A stretch of 64,000 bases of DNA from Nostoc sp. TCL26-01 (GTDB lineage Bacteria > Cyanobacteriota > Cyanobacteriia > Cyanobacteriales > Nostocaceae). The stretch is from contig NZ_CP040297.1 in the NCBI RefSeq assembly GCF_013393945.1, positions 1,442,804 through 1,506,803 of the forward strand. Direction: 5' to 3'. Made by a program: the position numbers and the translations under genes. Shown here piece by piece: positions 10,193 through 19,933 of the stretch (positions are counted from its first letter, which is position 1; every line of letters starts with the position of its first letter). The notes beneath the pieces were generated by a model that saw only the letters and a list, made by a program, of their open reading frames with translations, did no database searches and was not told where the DNA came from.

Positions 10193-11110
10193 TTACAATT
10201 TATACTGGCGAAAAACTTGACTCGCCGCGCGATGTAACAAAGAGTGTCGCCACACCAGAGATTCCATGTCATCAGCGTAACCACCACCAATAACACAGGC
10301 GACGGGATAACCTGCATTGATACAAGTACTTAAAACCTGCATTTCTCGACGGAATAAGCCAGTGTCAGTTAAAGCTAGTTTACCTAAGCGATCGCCTATA
10401 TGTGGATCAACCCCAGCATCGTAAAATATTAAGTCTGGTTTGATGTCAGATAATAAATCAGGTAAGTATTTTGCCAAGGTTTGCAAATAAGCATCATCTT
10501 CCATACCAATAGGTAAGGAAACGTCTAAATCACTGGTTTGTTTAGTACCGGGAAAGTTGACTTCACAGTGCATGGAGAAGGTGAACACACTCTCATCATC
10601 TTGAAAAATAAACGCTGTACCGTCTCCTTGATGAACATCCAAATCAACGATGAGAATTTTGCGCACGAGTCCCATTTTTTGCAAAACTCGACAAGCGATC
10701 GCTAAATCATTGAAAATACAAAAACCAGAACCATAACTAGGAAAAGCGTGATGCGTTCCACCAGCCGTATTACAAGCTAAACCCTGACTGAGTGCTAATT
10801 GCGCTGTCAATATTGTCCCCCCAACCGCCACACAGGTACGATTCGCTAAGGCTGGACTCCAAGGTAAGCCGATACGACGCTGGACTTTCGGCTCAAGTGT
10901 ACCTTCACAATATGCTTGTACGTATTCTGGAGTATGAACTAACTCGATTAACTCTTGGGGTGGACGAGTCGGTGTGTGAAATTGTTCTATCTGCGCTACA
11001 CCATCATTTAACAGCAATTCGTAAAGTTTTTGAAATTTGGCCATCGGGAAGCGATGACCATCAGGTAGTGGTGCGACATAATCCGAGTGGTAAATAATTG
11101 GCAACTCCAT
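10193..11110 (-). CDS. Histone deacetylase / acetoin utilization family deacetylase
   Basis: This protein of about 305 residues covers a full zinc-dependent deacetylase domain of the HDAC/AcuC superfamily, which removes acetyl groups from lysine or from polyamine-like amides in the cytoplasm. Visible signatures are GGTHHAFPSYGSGFCIFND, with the catalytic His pair, DLDVHQGDG, carrying the zinc-binding Asp and His, and a late CVIGGGYADD with the final active-site glycine-tyrosine turn. I place the start at ATG 11110 (MELPIIYHSD) because family members begin there. The extra 21 codons upstream have no family counterpart. The 3' end of this gene is duplicated as a decayed fragment at 9211-9342. 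The substrate cannot be told from sequence. Confidence 0.9.
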   Translation of the reverse strand: MELPIIYHSDYVAPLPDGHRFPMAKFQKLYELLLNDGVAQIEQFHTPTRPPQELIELVHTPEYVQAYCEGTLEPKVQRRIGLPWSPALANRTCVAVGGTILTAQLALSQGLACNTAGGTHHAFPSYGSGFCIFNDLAIACRVLQKMGLVRKILIVDLDVHQGDGTAFIFQDDESVFTFSMHCEVNFPGTKQTSDLDVSLPIGMEDDAYLQTLAKYLPDLLSDIKPDLIFYDAGVDPHIGDRLGKLALTDTGLFRREMQVLSTCINAGYPVACVIGGGYADDMESLVWRHSLLHRAASQVFRQYKL

Positions 11111-11266
11111 GTTATTTATTGTTACCCAAAGCGTGATGCTAAATATGCCGTAAGAGTTAGTATTTGCTGACAATAATGCTGAGTTTGTCAGATGAGATTT
11201 TTCTTAGATTCGTTTAAACTGCTACAAACATGAGTAGGTCAAGGGTCAAACTATGTTTAAACAAAT

Positions 11267-11293
11267 TATAGACGTGTTATGGCACGTCTCTAC
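11267..11293. repeat. Degenerate copy of the AGACGT...ACGTCT palindrome
   Basis: ATAGACGTG and CACGTCTCTAC flank a short centre. The arms are worn compared with the copies at 12398 and 16935, but the outer AGACG/CGTCT core is the same. Confidence 0.6.
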
Positions 11294-11384
11294 TAACAAC
11301 TGATACTCATAGCACCAGAAATTTGGCGATGATGACATCAGACTGTAGAATATTCAAAATCTAACTTTTAGCCACTAGTTGATT

Positions 11385-12392
11385 ATGATCGATTGGATTT
11401 TACCCATAACATTACTGATTGCCGGCTTAATTGCGGGAATAATTGGTGAAAAAGTTATTTTTAAAAAGCTAAAAATATTTGCAGTAAAAAAGCAGATCCC
11501 CGGAAGTGGAATCATTTTTAAATCGCTGCAACGAATGCCATTGATTTGGTTTATACTGGCAGGCTCATTAGGAGCAATTATTACTGCTCCCATGAAACCA
11601 GATGTTATTAATTTATTGCAAAAAACTGTTACTATTGTTTTTCTATCCTCCGTCACATTAGTCTTAGCTAGACTGACTGCTGGTTTTGTCAGTATCTACA
11701 CTTATAAAACAGAACGAGCTACAGCTTCACTCATTTCTAATCTGGCTAAAGCTGCTGTTTTAATATTGGGGGGATTAATTTTATTACAAACGGTGGGGAT
11801 TGCAATTACACCAATTATTACAACTTTAGGAATTGGTGGTTTAGCTGTCGGTTTAGCACTACAAGACACACTAGCTAATTTATTTTCGGGATTCTATTTA
11901 ATTATTTCTAAGCAAGTACGCACCGGGGATTATGTCAAGTTAGACGCTGGACATGAAGGATATATTACAGATATTTCTTGGCGAAACACTACAATTAAAG
12001 AAATTTCTAACAATGTAATTATTGTACCTAATTCTAAACTAGCTTCGGCAATTTTTGTTAACTATCATTTACCCGCTAAAGAAATTACCCTAACCATGAA
12101 TATTGGTGTTAGCTATGATAGCGATTTAGAACAAGTGGAAATAGTAACTGTAGAAGTTGCCAAAGAAGTTATGCAAGAAATCGCTCCAGAATTAATTGCG
12201 AATGAGCCTTATATTCGATTTCATAGTTTTGGTGATTTTAGTATAGACTTTACACTTTATATGCGCGTCAGCGAATATTTTGACCAACGCATTGGTAAAC
12301 ATTTATTTATTAAAAAACTCCATAAGCGTTATCAACAAGCAGGTATTTCTATTCCTTTCCCTGTTAGAGATGTATATGTTCAAAATGGTTAG
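11385..12392 (+). CDS. Small-conductance mechanosensitive channel (MscS family)
   Basis: This protein of about 335 residues is predicted to sit in the inner membrane and open under membrane tension to release solutes during osmotic downshock. Hydrophobic segments lie near residues 3-23, 48-66, 78-98 and 118-140. They are followed by the glycine/alanine-rich pore helix ITTLGIGGLAVGLALQDTLAN, cut here to the family signature LGIGGLAVGLALQDT. The beta domain follows (VRTGDYVKLDAGHEGYITDISWRNT in outline; key part GDYVKL...G.I.DI.WR) and then a C-terminal alpha/beta domain. ATG 11385 is preferred; an in-frame TTG at 11379 would add two residues. A perfect palindromic repeat starts 5 bp after the stop. 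Confidence 0.93.
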   Translation: MIDWILPITLLIAGLIAGIIGEKVIFKKLKIFAVKKQIPGSGIIFKSLQRMPLIWFILAGSLGAIITAPMKPDVINLLQKTVTIVFLSSVTLVLARLTAGFVSIYTYKTERATASLISNLAKAAVLILGGLILLQTVGIAITPIITTLGIGGLAVGLALQDTLANLFSGFYLIISKQVRTGDYVKLDAGHEGYITDISWRNTTIKEISNNVIIVPNSKLASAIFVNYHLPAKEITLTMNIGVSYDSDLEQVEIVTVEVAKEVMQEIAPELIANEPYIRFHSFGDFSIDFTLYMRVSEYFDQRIGKHLFIKKLHKRYQQAGISIPFPVRDVYVQNG

Positions 12393-12397
12393 AAACA

Positions 12398-12426
12398 GTA
12401 GAGACGTTGCAATGCAACGTCTCTAC
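12398..12426. repeat. Perfect 29-bp palindrome
   Basis: Two 14-bp arms (GTAGAGACGTTGCA and its reverse complement) flank a single central A, just after the MscS stop codon. It could fold as a terminator-like hairpin but has no T-run. Confidence 0.85.
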
Positions 12427-12482
12427 ATAATTCATGTGTATCATGATTAACGTGAAATGGTATCAGGCAATAGGATTCTAGC

Positions 12483-12515
12483 AATTACCCATTACCCAAT
12501 ACCCATTACCCATAT
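12483..12515. repeat. Tandem heptamers (ACCCATT type)
   Basis: About four copies of a CCCATTA/CCCAATA 7-mer lie between the MscS gene and the end of the SLH-protein gene. Confidence 0.75.
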
Positions 12516-12516
12516 A

Positions 12517-14526
12517 TTATCTCCTTCCTGGAGTCCTTCCGCCTTCGTCGTTACTACCGCCGTGGGGACGAGAATTACCGGGATCGCAACCTTCGGAACC
12601 GTTACCAATACCTTGGTTACAATTGCGACGAACTTTTTGCTCATCGTTATCATCGTCGATATCTGTTACCTGATTCACCTCAGCTCGCTGTTGTATACTT
12701 TCCACTGCATACTGTGATGATATATCTGCTACTTCACCAGTGCTGACTAAAGCCTTGTAGATCAAAGCGCTGACTTCGGCTCTAGTAGCGACCTTGTTGG
12801 GATTGAGAGACTGAACATCGGGATAATTGACTATGATACCTCGTGTGGTGAGTGCAGCGATCGCATTCCGCACATCACTGCGAATGCTGGTTGCATCAGT
12901 ATAAGTCGATAAAATTGCCTCTGTGGAACCACTGAATGTATAATTAAGTCCCCGCGCTAAGGTGAGCAAAACTTCTAAGCGGGAAAGGCTTTGAGTTGGG
13001 TTGAATTTATTACCAGCTACTCCGAGAAAGCCTGTAGAGTAAGCTTCTCGAATGGCATTATAAGCCCAGTATCTAGTGGAAACATCCCTAAAGCTAATGG
13101 CATTCCGGACTTTCACTTTGGTAAAAGCTTGACTAATTATCGCCGCAAACTGCGCCCTTGTTAACTGTTCATCGGGACGGAAACTACCATCGGGAAAACC
13201 TTGGAGAATTTGCAACGCCGCTAATTCGGAAATAAAATCTTTAGCCCAGTGATTGCTAGAAACATCGCTAAACTTGACTTGGATACCGTTAGCAACACCC
13301 ACCTCTCGGTAACTCATCATCATCTGACTGAGATTATAAACAGAATTACCGTCCTCGCTGACTTCATTGACTTCTACTAAGCGACCGGGTTCTACTTTCA
13401 ACGCTTCCGCTAAGTTGTAACTAAAAGCACTAACTGTCTGACGCACCAAAGCAAATCCACCTGTCGTTAAAGAGGTGGGATAAATACTGTTTGTGGGAAC
13501 TGTTGATAAACCTTCTGCTTGAAACTGACTGACGTTGATAGTTTGAGAACTGCTCAAGAAAGTCACCCTGTCGCCACTAACTTGGGTAAAATAATCGTAA
13601 GTGTTATTACTGCTATCAATTGTGCCGTCTTGGTTCGCATCAGCACCATATACAGTCCGAACAACTGGGTATTCTATGGGATTGGCAGACAAAATTAGGT
13701 TAACTGTCGTGTATGCCGATAGCAATTCAAATTCGCTGTAGCCGAGAAAGCGGTTTTGCTGATCATACAACCTGATGACTACGCGATCGCCTGCTTTTAA
13801 CCCTTTGACAAATTTGGCTTTGTGCTTAATCTTATACTTGTAATCACCCAAGAATCTTTCCTTGAGATAGCCCTTTTGGCGTTTTCCCTTGAAGGAAACA
13901 CGCGCAATCACATCGGTAAAATTACCCGCAGGTTGCCAAATAGCCAAACCAAAACCAGCCGATGAGGTTTTCACTGAAGTGCTAGCAGCACTGACTTGGG
14001 TGTTACGTTGTGCTGTGATGGTGCGTCTCGTCGTTTGCTGGGAGGAAGTTTGTTGAGTAATGATTTCTGCATTAACAAACTGAGTAGCTCCTTCATCTAA
14101 TTTGGTCACTGTCCCAGAATCATCAGTACGATACACCCAAACTTGCTTGTTATTGGCAACAACTACTTGCCAGCCTTCCATGATAGCTTGACTACAAACT
14201 CCATCTGCTTTTAAACCCAAACAACCATCAGACCAAGTTTGCTGTTGCGCCTGAATGATGCGTAAAGCTGAGATTTCTAAACCTGTACGTTGAATGATAT
14301 CTTGTAGGACTGCCACCTTCACAGGTTCTGGTAAATGATCTTCACTGCTGAGAGATTCATCAGCCAATAGTTGTGGCTTGGCAGAATTCTCCAGCCTTTG
14401 ACTAACAGTGGTGGAAATTCCTGGATTAGCGTCAACAGAAAATATGGGAGAGAAAATTGCTACCGATGCAGCAGCTAGAAAGACTTTGCTTAAAGGAGAT
14501 AGGGAACGTTGATGTGGATATTTCAT
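12517..14526 (-). CDS. Secreted S-layer homology (SLH) domain protein
   Basis: This 669-residue protein is exported. Residues 1-33 form a signal peptide with a basic start and a hydrophobic core (VFLAAASVAIFSPIF). An N-terminal module of about residues 70-150 contains SDGCLGLKADGVCSQAIM, a two-cysteine block seen in other cyanobacterial surface proteins. A middle region without assigned fold follows. Three SLH repeats then start near residues 422 (FSDVSSNHWAKDFI), 486 (FRDVSTRYWAYNAI) and 545 (YTDATSIRSDVRNAI). SLH repeats bind peptidoglycan-linked polymers and hold proteins at the envelope. The C-terminal tail is unusual: an acidic linker, then a Gly/Asn-rich stretch with two cysteines (CNQGIGNGSEGCDPGNS) and a basic end. 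Its role as an anchor or envelope structural protein is inferred from the domains. Confidence 0.88.
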   Translation of the reverse strand: MKYPHQRSLSPLSKVFLAAASVAIFSPIFSVDANPGISTTVSQRLENSAKPQLLADESLSSEDHLPEPVKVAVLQDIIQRTGLEISALRIIQAQQQTWSDGCLGLKADGVCSQAIMEGWQVVVANNKQVWVYRTDDSGTVTKLDEGATQFVNAEIITQQTSSQQTTRRTITAQRNTQVSAASTSVKTSSAGFGLAIWQPAGNFTDVIARVSFKGKRQKGYLKERFLGDYKYKIKHKAKFVKGLKAGDRVVIRLYDQQNRFLGYSEFELLSAYTTVNLILSANPIEYPVVRTVYGADANQDGTIDSSNNTYDYFTQVSGDRVTFLSSSQTINVSQFQAEGLSTVPTNSIYPTSLTTGGFALVRQTVSAFSYNLAEALKVEPGRLVEVNEVSEDGNSVYNLSQMMMSYREVGVANGIQVKFSDVSSNHWAKDFISELAALQILQGFPDGSFRPDEQLTRAQFAAIISQAFTKVKVRNAISFRDVSTRYWAYNAIREAYSTGFLGVAGNKFNPTQSLSRLEVLLTLARGLNYTFSGSTEAILSTYTDATSIRSDVRNAIAALTTRGIIVNYPDVQSLNPNKVATRAEVSALIYKALVSTGEVADISSQYAVESIQQRAEVNQVTDIDDDNDEQKVRRNCNQGIGNGSEGCDPGNSRPHGGSNDEGGRTPGRR

Positions 14527-14772
14527 CTAGCACCGGGTTAATTCGCTAAAAGACAAGGAAAATTCACAATTTCCTCGACTTATTAATCCCTGTGAGAAGA
14601 TAAAACTAACATCTAGGAAAATATCGTAATTTCTCCAACTCAGTCAGAATCTTGGCAAATTCATCACAAGAAACAGTAGAGAACAGAAGCATCAATTCAG
14701 AGGCTGTTTCATCCACATGATTGCGAGATAAAAAGCTTTACTATATAAAACAATAGTATAGGAATCTTAATA

Positions 14773-15681
14773 ATGACTTTAATCCCTCAGTCGCTACCCA
14801 CAATTACTAATTTTGAAAAACTGGTTTGGACTTGGCAAAATTACAAAATTCAGTATACCGTCATGGGTACTGGTCGCCCACTGGTGCTAGTTCACGGCTT
14901 TGGTGCTGCTATTGGACACTGGCGTAAAAATATTCCCGTTTTAGCAAGTGCTGGCTACCGAGTTTTTGCCTTGGATCTTTTGGGTTTTGGTGGTTCAGAT
15001 AAAGCAGCTATTAAGTATAGTGTAGACGTTTGGGTGGAACTATTAAAAGATTTTTGGACAGCCCATATTCAAGAACCTGCCGTATTTATTGGTAACTCCA
15101 TTGGCGCACTTTTAAGCTTAATTGTACTGGCAAAACATCCCGAAATTAGTGCTGGTGGTGTGTTAATCAACTCTGCGGGTGGGTTGAGTCATCGTCCCCA
15201 TGAATTGAACCCACCATTAAGGATTGTCATGTCAGCGTTTAACCGTGTTGTGCGATCGCCACTTACAGGTCAATTCGTCTTCAATCGCATCCGCCAAAAA
15301 TCCCAAATCCGCCGCACACTCTACCAAGTATACCGCGATCGCACTGCCGTCACCGATGAACTTGTCGAGCTGCTTTACCTTCCCTCATGTGATCCCGGCG
15401 CACAACAGGTCTTCGCTTCCATCCTCACCGCACCACCTGGCCCAGCACCAGAGGAACTATTGCCCCAAGTCGAACGTCCTCTACTCATAATTTGGGGTGC
15501 TGACGACCCGTGGACACCGATTACGGGGGTAAAGATTTACGAAAAAGCACTGGAAAACGGCAAAGACATTACTATTGTCCCGATTCCTGGTGCTGGTCAT
15601 TGTCCCCATGATGAAGTTCCAGGTGTTGTTAATACCCAGATTGTTGACTGGTTAGGACAGAAGATAAGGGATAGGGGATAG
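14773..15681 (+). CDS. Alpha/beta hydrolase
   Basis: This 302-residue protein has the alpha/beta-hydrolase fold. The oxyanion motif HGFGAAIGHW is near residue 42. The nucleophile elbow GNSIGALLS (Ser near 112) is clear, the acid is in WGADDPWTP (about 246) and the catalytic His is in GAGHCPHDE (about 275). No signal peptide is present, so it should be cytoplasmic. In cyanobacteria such proteins are often annotated as pheophytinase-, haloperoxidase- or lipase-like, but the substrate cannot be read from the sequence. It is separated from the next gene by a block of short tandem repeats and is probably transcribed alone. Confidence 0.9.
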   Translation: MTLIPQSLPTITNFEKLVWTWQNYKIQYTVMGTGRPLVLVHGFGAAIGHWRKNIPVLASAGYRVFALDLLGFGGSDKAAIKYSVDVWVELLKDFWTAHIQEPAVFIGNSIGALLSLIVLAKHPEISAGGVLINSAGGLSHRPHELNPPLRIVMSAFNRVVRSPLTGQFVFNRIRQKSQIRRTLYQVYRDRTAVTDELVELLYLPSCDPGAQQVFASILTAPPGPAPEELLPQVERPLLIIWGADDPWTPITGVKIYEKALENGKDITIVPIPGAGHCPHDEVPGVVNTQIVDWLGQKIRDRG

Positions 15682-15833
15682 GTGACAGGTGATAGGGGAT
15701 AGGGGAATAGGCAAGAGTCATTGGTCATTGGTCAATAGTCAATAGTCAATAGTCAATAGCCAATAGCGATTCTTACTCCCTCACTCCCTTACTCCCTCAC
15801 TCAGCACTCAGCACTCAGCACTCCCTCACTCCC
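15665..15833. repeat. Cluster of short tandem repeats
   Basis: Three kinds of 7-bp unit follow one another: GGGATAG/GGTGACA, then TCAATAG/TCATTGG, then ACTCCCT/CAGCACT. They fill most of the gap between the hydrolase and kinase genes. Confidence 0.8.
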
Positions 15834-15910
15834 GACCTCGTTAACAATCTGGGTTGTACTGAATAATGTTTTGATTTCACCTTGACAAAATCAAACTCAG
15901 GTGGTGTTTA

Positions 15911-16912
15911 ATGGAGCTTGATGTAAATAATCAAGGGAAAACCCCCTTAATTCAGCATCCAGATATTTCGGCTTTGGGTTATCAAGTGATCCGCGAATTG
16001 GCAAAGAATAGTGAGGGGAGACGGATTACGTACCTAGCTTGTGACTGCAAAACAGGGGAGCAGGTAGTAATTAAAGAATTTTGTTGCGCTAGTGTAGATG
16101 TTGAGTGGTCTGGATTTAAGGCATATCAACGTGAAGCAAACATCTTGCAACAACTCAATCATCCCCGGATTCCTCGCTACATCAATTCTTTAGAAACTGC
16201 CACAGGTTGTTATCTGGTGCAAGAGTACAAAAATGCTCTATCTTTGGGGACAAAACGCAATTGGAGTCCTGAAGAAGTTAAGCAAATTGCCATATCAATT
16301 TTAGAAATTTTGGTGTATCTGCAACAGCAAATTGATCCCATAATTCACCGCGATATCAAACCAGAAAATATCTTGGTTGATGAACAACTCAATGCTTACT
16401 TAGTCGATTTTGGTTTAGCTAGAGTTAAGGGTGCAAAAATGCCCCTCACTAGCCTAGTAGCTGGAACGCCAGGTTTTATGCCACCAGAAGCAGAATCCGG
16501 CTATACTCTGTCTTTCGCTTCAGACTTATATAGTTTAGGTGCGACACTATTATGTTTACTTACAGATACCCGTTCTGTAGATATTCATAAGTTAATTGAT
16601 CATGGCGATCGCTTTCATTGTCAGAAATTACTCCCCCATCTCAATTTACGTTTTCGTTCCTGGTTAATGGGAATGGTAGAACCCAAATGGCAATATCGGT
16701 TTGCTCATGCAGCAGATGCTTTAGCCATACTCCAGCCCATTCAAGTCACTGGTACACCCACCATGATTGAACTATTAACCACAACGGTGAAATTGAGAAG
16801 ACAGACTATGTTTATCGGGTTAGCTATGATCTGCATACTCGCTATTGCTGGGACAAATTTAATGCTGTCTCAACAGAGTGCAGCCCAGCAATTGCAAGAA
16901 ACCGATAGATAA
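15911..16912 (+). CDS. Membrane-anchored serine/threonine protein kinase
   Basis: This 333-residue protein has a Hanks-type kinase domain (about residues 22-280) facing the cytoplasm and a single C-terminal transmembrane helix (about 297-320; MFIGLAMICILAIAG). Visible motifs are the ATP-binding Lys in VVIKEF, the catalytic loop HRDIKPENILVD, the DFG motif in VDFGLARV and the substrate loop GTPGFMPPEA. The glycine-rich loop is weak (ELAKNSEGRR in place of GxGxxG), though the catalytic residues remain. Almost nothing lies beyond the membrane, so it probably does not sense an outside ligand by itself. It ends just before a MITE-like element. No substrate is suggested by the neighbours. Confidence 0.9.
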   Translation: MELDVNNQGKTPLIQHPDISALGYQVIRELAKNSEGRRITYLACDCKTGEQVVIKEFCCASVDVEWSGFKAYQREANILQQLNHPRIPRYINSLETATGCYLVQEYKNALSLGTKRNWSPEEVKQIAISILEILVYLQQQIDPIIHRDIKPENILVDEQLNAYLVDFGLARVKGAKMPLTSLVAGTPGFMPPEAESGYTLSFASDLYSLGATLLCLLTDTRSVDIHKLIDHGDRFHCQKLLPHLNLRFRSWLMGMVEPKWQYRFAHAADALAILQPIQVTGTPTMIELLTTTVKLRRQTMFIGLAMICILAIAGTNLMLSQQSAAQQLQETDR

Positions 16913-17006
16913 TAGACATCTGGTGAAAATGAATGTAGAGACGTTGCAGTGCAACGTCTCTACAAGGATTTCAGGTAACGCAAAATTAATTTCTACCAGA
17001 TGTCTA
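16913..17006. mobile_element. MITE-like element with terminal inverted repeats
   Basis: A 94-bp element starts with TAGACATCTGGT and ends with its reverse complement ACCAGATGTCTA. Inside lies a perfect 29-bp palindrome (16935-16963). Ends in TA fit the TA target duplication of IS630/mariner-type elements, but no transposase is present. A partial copy lies at 39886-39950. Confidence 0.75.
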
Positions 17007-17024
17007 ATGCCTAATTAACCACGC

Positions 17025-17059
17025 TAAAAAAATTCCCACTCAAGATCAGCTTGAGTGGG
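17025..17059 (-). terminator. Rho-independent terminator of dnaK
   Basis: A 10-bp perfect stem (CCCACTCAAG / CTTGAGTGGG) with a 5-nt loop lies 48 bp past the dnaK stop. On the minus strand it is followed by a run of seven T residues. Confidence 0.9.
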
Positions 17060-17106
17060 CAATATTGAGTAGGTACAATTTAATGTACCTTACCTGAGTA
17101 CGATTA

Positions 17107-19011
17107 TTACTTGGTTTCAGTGAAATCAGCATCAATCACATCATCACCGCCATCAGAGGATGTAGAAGTACCACCATCTTGAGGAGCAGCACCAGGCGCA
17201 GCACCACCACCGGCTTGTTGATAGATGTTGCTACCAACGGCGAACAATGCTTGTTGTAGTTCGGGAGTCAACTTCTTGATTTGCTCGTCGTCTTCCTTGG
17301 CTACAGCTTCCCGCAGTTCTTTTACCAAACCTTCAACTTTGGTCTTATCGGCTTCTGGAACTTTATCACCCAACTCTTGTAACTGCTTCTCGGCTTGGTA
17401 TGCCAAAGAATCGGCTTGGTTCTTGCGTTCGATTTTCTCACGACGGTCTTTGTCAGAGGAAGCATTTTGTTCAGCTTCTCGCACCATGCGGTCAACGTCG
17501 GATTTGTCAAGAGTGGAAGCACCAGTAATACTGATGGATTGTTCCTTACCAGTACCCTTGTCTTTCGCAGTGACATTGAGGATACCGTTAGCGTCGATGT
17601 CGAAGGTGACTTCAATTTGTGGTACACCTCTGGGTGCGGGAGGGATACCATCGAGGCGGAAGGTTCCTAAACTCTTGTTATCGTTAGCGAATTCTCTTTC
17701 ACCTTGCAGGACGTGGATTTCTACGTTGGTTTGACCATCCACGGCGGTGGAGAATACTTCTGATTTCTTGGTAGGAATTGTGGTGTTGCGAGGAATAATC
17801 TTGGTCATCACACCACCCAAGGTTTCCACACCCAAGGATAGGGGTGTTACGTCTAACAACAAGATACCTGTAACATCACCAGCCAATACACCCGCTTGAA
17901 TTGCTGCACCAACTGCGACAACTTCATCAGGGTTAACGGTTTGGTTGGGATCTTTACCCAAGAGACTTTTAACTAGTTGTTGTACGGCGGGGATACGAGT
18001 AGAACCACCCACTAACACAACTTCATCAATATCATTCTTGCTTAACTTGGCATCACGCAACGCTTGTTCTACAGGGATGCGAGAACGGTCAATCAAGTCA
18101 GAACACAGTTCTTCAAACTTGGCACGAGTCAAGGTCATATCCAGGTGCTTGGGGCCATCCTGGGTAGCGGTGATAAATGGTAGGTTGATTTCCGCTTGGG
18201 TAACGCTGGAAAGCTCAATCTTGGCTTTTTCCGCAGCTTCAGTCAGACGTTGCAGTGCTTGTCTATCTTTACGCAGGTCGATACCTTCGTCTTTCCTAAA
18301 CTGTTCAGCTAGGTAATCAACGATTTTTTTATCAAAGTCGTCACCACCAAGGTGAGTATCACCAGAGGTTGCTAGTACTTCAAATACGCCGTCGCCTACT
18401 TCCAAGATAGATACGTCGAATGTACCGCCACCAAGGTCAAATACAAGGATGGTTTCATTGCTCTTTTTATCAAAACCATATGCCAAGGAAGCGGCTGTAG
18501 GTTCGTTGATAATCCGTAAGACTTCAATCCCCGCGATTTTACCAGCATCTTTGGTGGCTTGGCGTTGGGAGTCATTGAAGTATGCGGGAACGGTGATAAC
18601 GGCTTGAGTGACAGTTTCGCCCAGATATTTACTAGCGTCTTCTACTAATTTACGCAGAACTTTCGCAGAAATTTCTTCGGGAGCAAATTGCTTGCCTGCG
18701 CCTGGAGAGTCTAGCTTGACGTTACCACCGCTACTCAACACTTTATAGGAAACTTCTGTAGCTTCGTTGGTGACCTCATCATAGCGACGACCAATAAAGC
18801 GTTTCACAGAGTAGAAAGTGTTTTCTGGGTTCATTACCGCTTGGCGCTTGGCAATTTGTCCTACCAAGGTGTCGCCATTTTTCGCAAATGCCACCACCGA
18901 CGGTGTTGTGCGGAAACCCTCTGCGTTAGCGATTACTGTGGGTTTACCACCTTCCATTACTGCGACGCAGGAGTTAGTTGTACCTAAGTCAATTCCAACT
19001 ACTTTTGCCAT
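17107..19011 (-). CDS. dnaK: Chaperone DnaK (Hsp70)
   Basis: DnaK binds exposed hydrophobic peptide segments in an ATP-dependent cycle with DnaJ and GrpE. The 634-residue protein is full length: an N-terminal ATPase domain starting [15 protein letters not shown], with [13 protein letters not shown] and the hinge motif [11 protein letters not shown]; a substrate-binding domain with [13 protein letters not shown]; then the helical lid. A Gly/Ala-rich tail ends in DDVIDADF, close to the EEVD-like DnaK end that contacts partners. It is a single-gene unit here, without grpE or dnaJ beside it, and ends at a strong terminator. Cyanobacteria carry several dnaK genes, and this one looks like the main housekeeping (DnaK2-like) type from its standard length and tail. 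No CIRCE operator was seen upstream. Confidence 0.97.
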   Translation of the reverse strand: MAKVVGIDLGTTNSCVAVMEGGKPTVIANAEGFRTTPSVVAFAKNGDTLVGQIAKRQAVMNPENTFYSVKRFIGRRYDEVTNEATEVSYKVLSSGGNVKLDSPGAGKQFAPEEISAKVLRKLVEDASKYLGETVTQAVITVPAYFNDSQRQATKDAGKIAGIEVLRIINEPTAASLAYGFDKKSNETILVFDLGGGTFDVSILEVGDGVFEVLATSGDTHLGGDDFDKKIVDYLAEQFRKDEGIDLRKDRQALQRLTEAAEKAKIELSSVTQAEINLPFITATQDGPKHLDMTLTRAKFEELCSDLIDRSRIPVEQALRDAKLSKNDIDEVVLVGGSTRIPAVQQLVKSLLGKDPNQTVNPDEVVAVGAAIQAGVLAGDVTGILLLDVTPLSLGVETLGGVMTKIIPRNTTIPTKKSEVFSTAVDGQTNVEIHVLQGEREFANDNKSLGTFRLDGIPPAPRGVPQIEVTFDIDANGILNVTAKDKGTGKEQSISITGASTLDKSDVDRMVREAEQNASSDKDRREKIERKNQADSLAYQAEKQLQELGDKVPEADKTKVEGLVKELREAVAKEDDEQIKKLTPELQQALFAVGSNIYQQAGGGAAPGAAPQDGGTSTSSDGGDDVIDADFTETK

Positions 19012-19722
19012 TTTAGGTGCTGGGTCCGTATAACTACAAATGAATGGGACAATAAAGGACTAAGTTTTGAACCAACTAGTTTGAAATCAGTCAGTTCGAT
19101 ATCCATAACCTTTGCTTTGGTCTTCCTGGGAAGGAAACTCGAAGTTATTCTGATATATATACTGAGAGCTTCAATGATAGCCAGTCCATGAAGGGTGGTT
19201 TCCCGAACCTTGTCTAGGACGGTCAATGTTAAAAATTGTTTTTAGTTGATTCATGGATTAAACTGCTTTCACTCTGTCTAATTTATGAGAATTAATACTG
19301 TGAGTAATTAGGGTCAACCGTAATGTTAGTGTGGTGTTTGCCGTCTTTAGGTGTTTAAAACCAAATTTGACTGAGAATATCTAGGCAATACATGAAGCGA
19401 TCGCTCAGTTAATTCTGTTAAATTACTCATACCAGTCTCTGAATTATTTTGTAATATAGTATGTTTACATTTAATCCTGAGATGAAATACAACTCAGTAT
19501 CAGGCGATCGCTCAATTTCTCACAACAACTTAGCCCCTCATTTAAAAACTAAGGTTTTTTTATAAAAATTCGCAGTCGAGATTTGCGAAATCATTGCAGG
19601 CAAAGTAGCTTTCGGATTGGATAATGAAATTAAAGACTGTGCAAGCTTCTACCAGAATTTTGCTCAGACTTGATCAGCAAAAATTCAGATGGAATATTGG
19701 AAGTAAGTGGAGATGGGAAACT
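19012..19722. other. 711-bp gap: divergent promoter region of dnaK and the VapB-type gene
   Basis: No convincing gene is seen. It must contain the dnaK promoter and leader. The stretch is AT-rich with two GCGATCGC sites. I see no recognisable operator or structured RNA. Confidence 0.4.
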
Positions 19723-19923
19723 ATGGTGAATAATCTCGAAATTGATGACACATTGATCCAACAAGCATTAATGCTGGGCGGACATCAAACTGAGCAAGCA
19801 GTTGTTGAAGAAGCGTTGCAGGAATATGTGCAGCGACGCAAACAATTAAAAATTTTGGAACTGTTTGGTGAAATCGACTATGATGCAGACTACGACTATA
19901 AACAGCAACGGCAAGCAGGATGA
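19723..19923 (+). CDS. Orphan VapB-type antitoxin
   Basis: The protein is about 66 residues from ATG 19723, which is preferred over an upstream in-frame ATG at 19624 because the family starts at this point. It looks like a ribbon-helix-helix type VapB antitoxin: a short first strand (VNNLEIDDTLIQQAL), then QTEQAVVEEALQEYVQRRKQ as the DNA-binding helices, and an acidic tail ending in YDADYDY that would wrap a toxin. A VapC toxin gene normally follows with a 4-bp ATGA overlap. Here an ATG does overlap the TGA stop (19920-19922), but it reads only five codons before TAA. The toxin has therefore been lost, leaving an antitoxin without a partner, which may still act as a repressor or neutralise a toxin elsewhere. 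Confidence 0.75.
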   Translation: MVNNLEIDDTLIQQALMLGGHQTEQAVVEEALQEYVQRRKQLKILELFGEIDYDADYDYKQQRQAG

Positions 19924-19933
19924 AAGTTGGGAT

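Noticed and set aside
11111..11173. N-terminal extension of the HDAC-like protein
   Set aside because: The family starts at MELPIIYHSD and the upstream codons show no conservation signal or ribosome binding site.
19012..19300. CIRCE/HrcA operator before dnaK
   Set aside because: No TTAGCACTC-N9-GAGTGCTAA pattern was seen.
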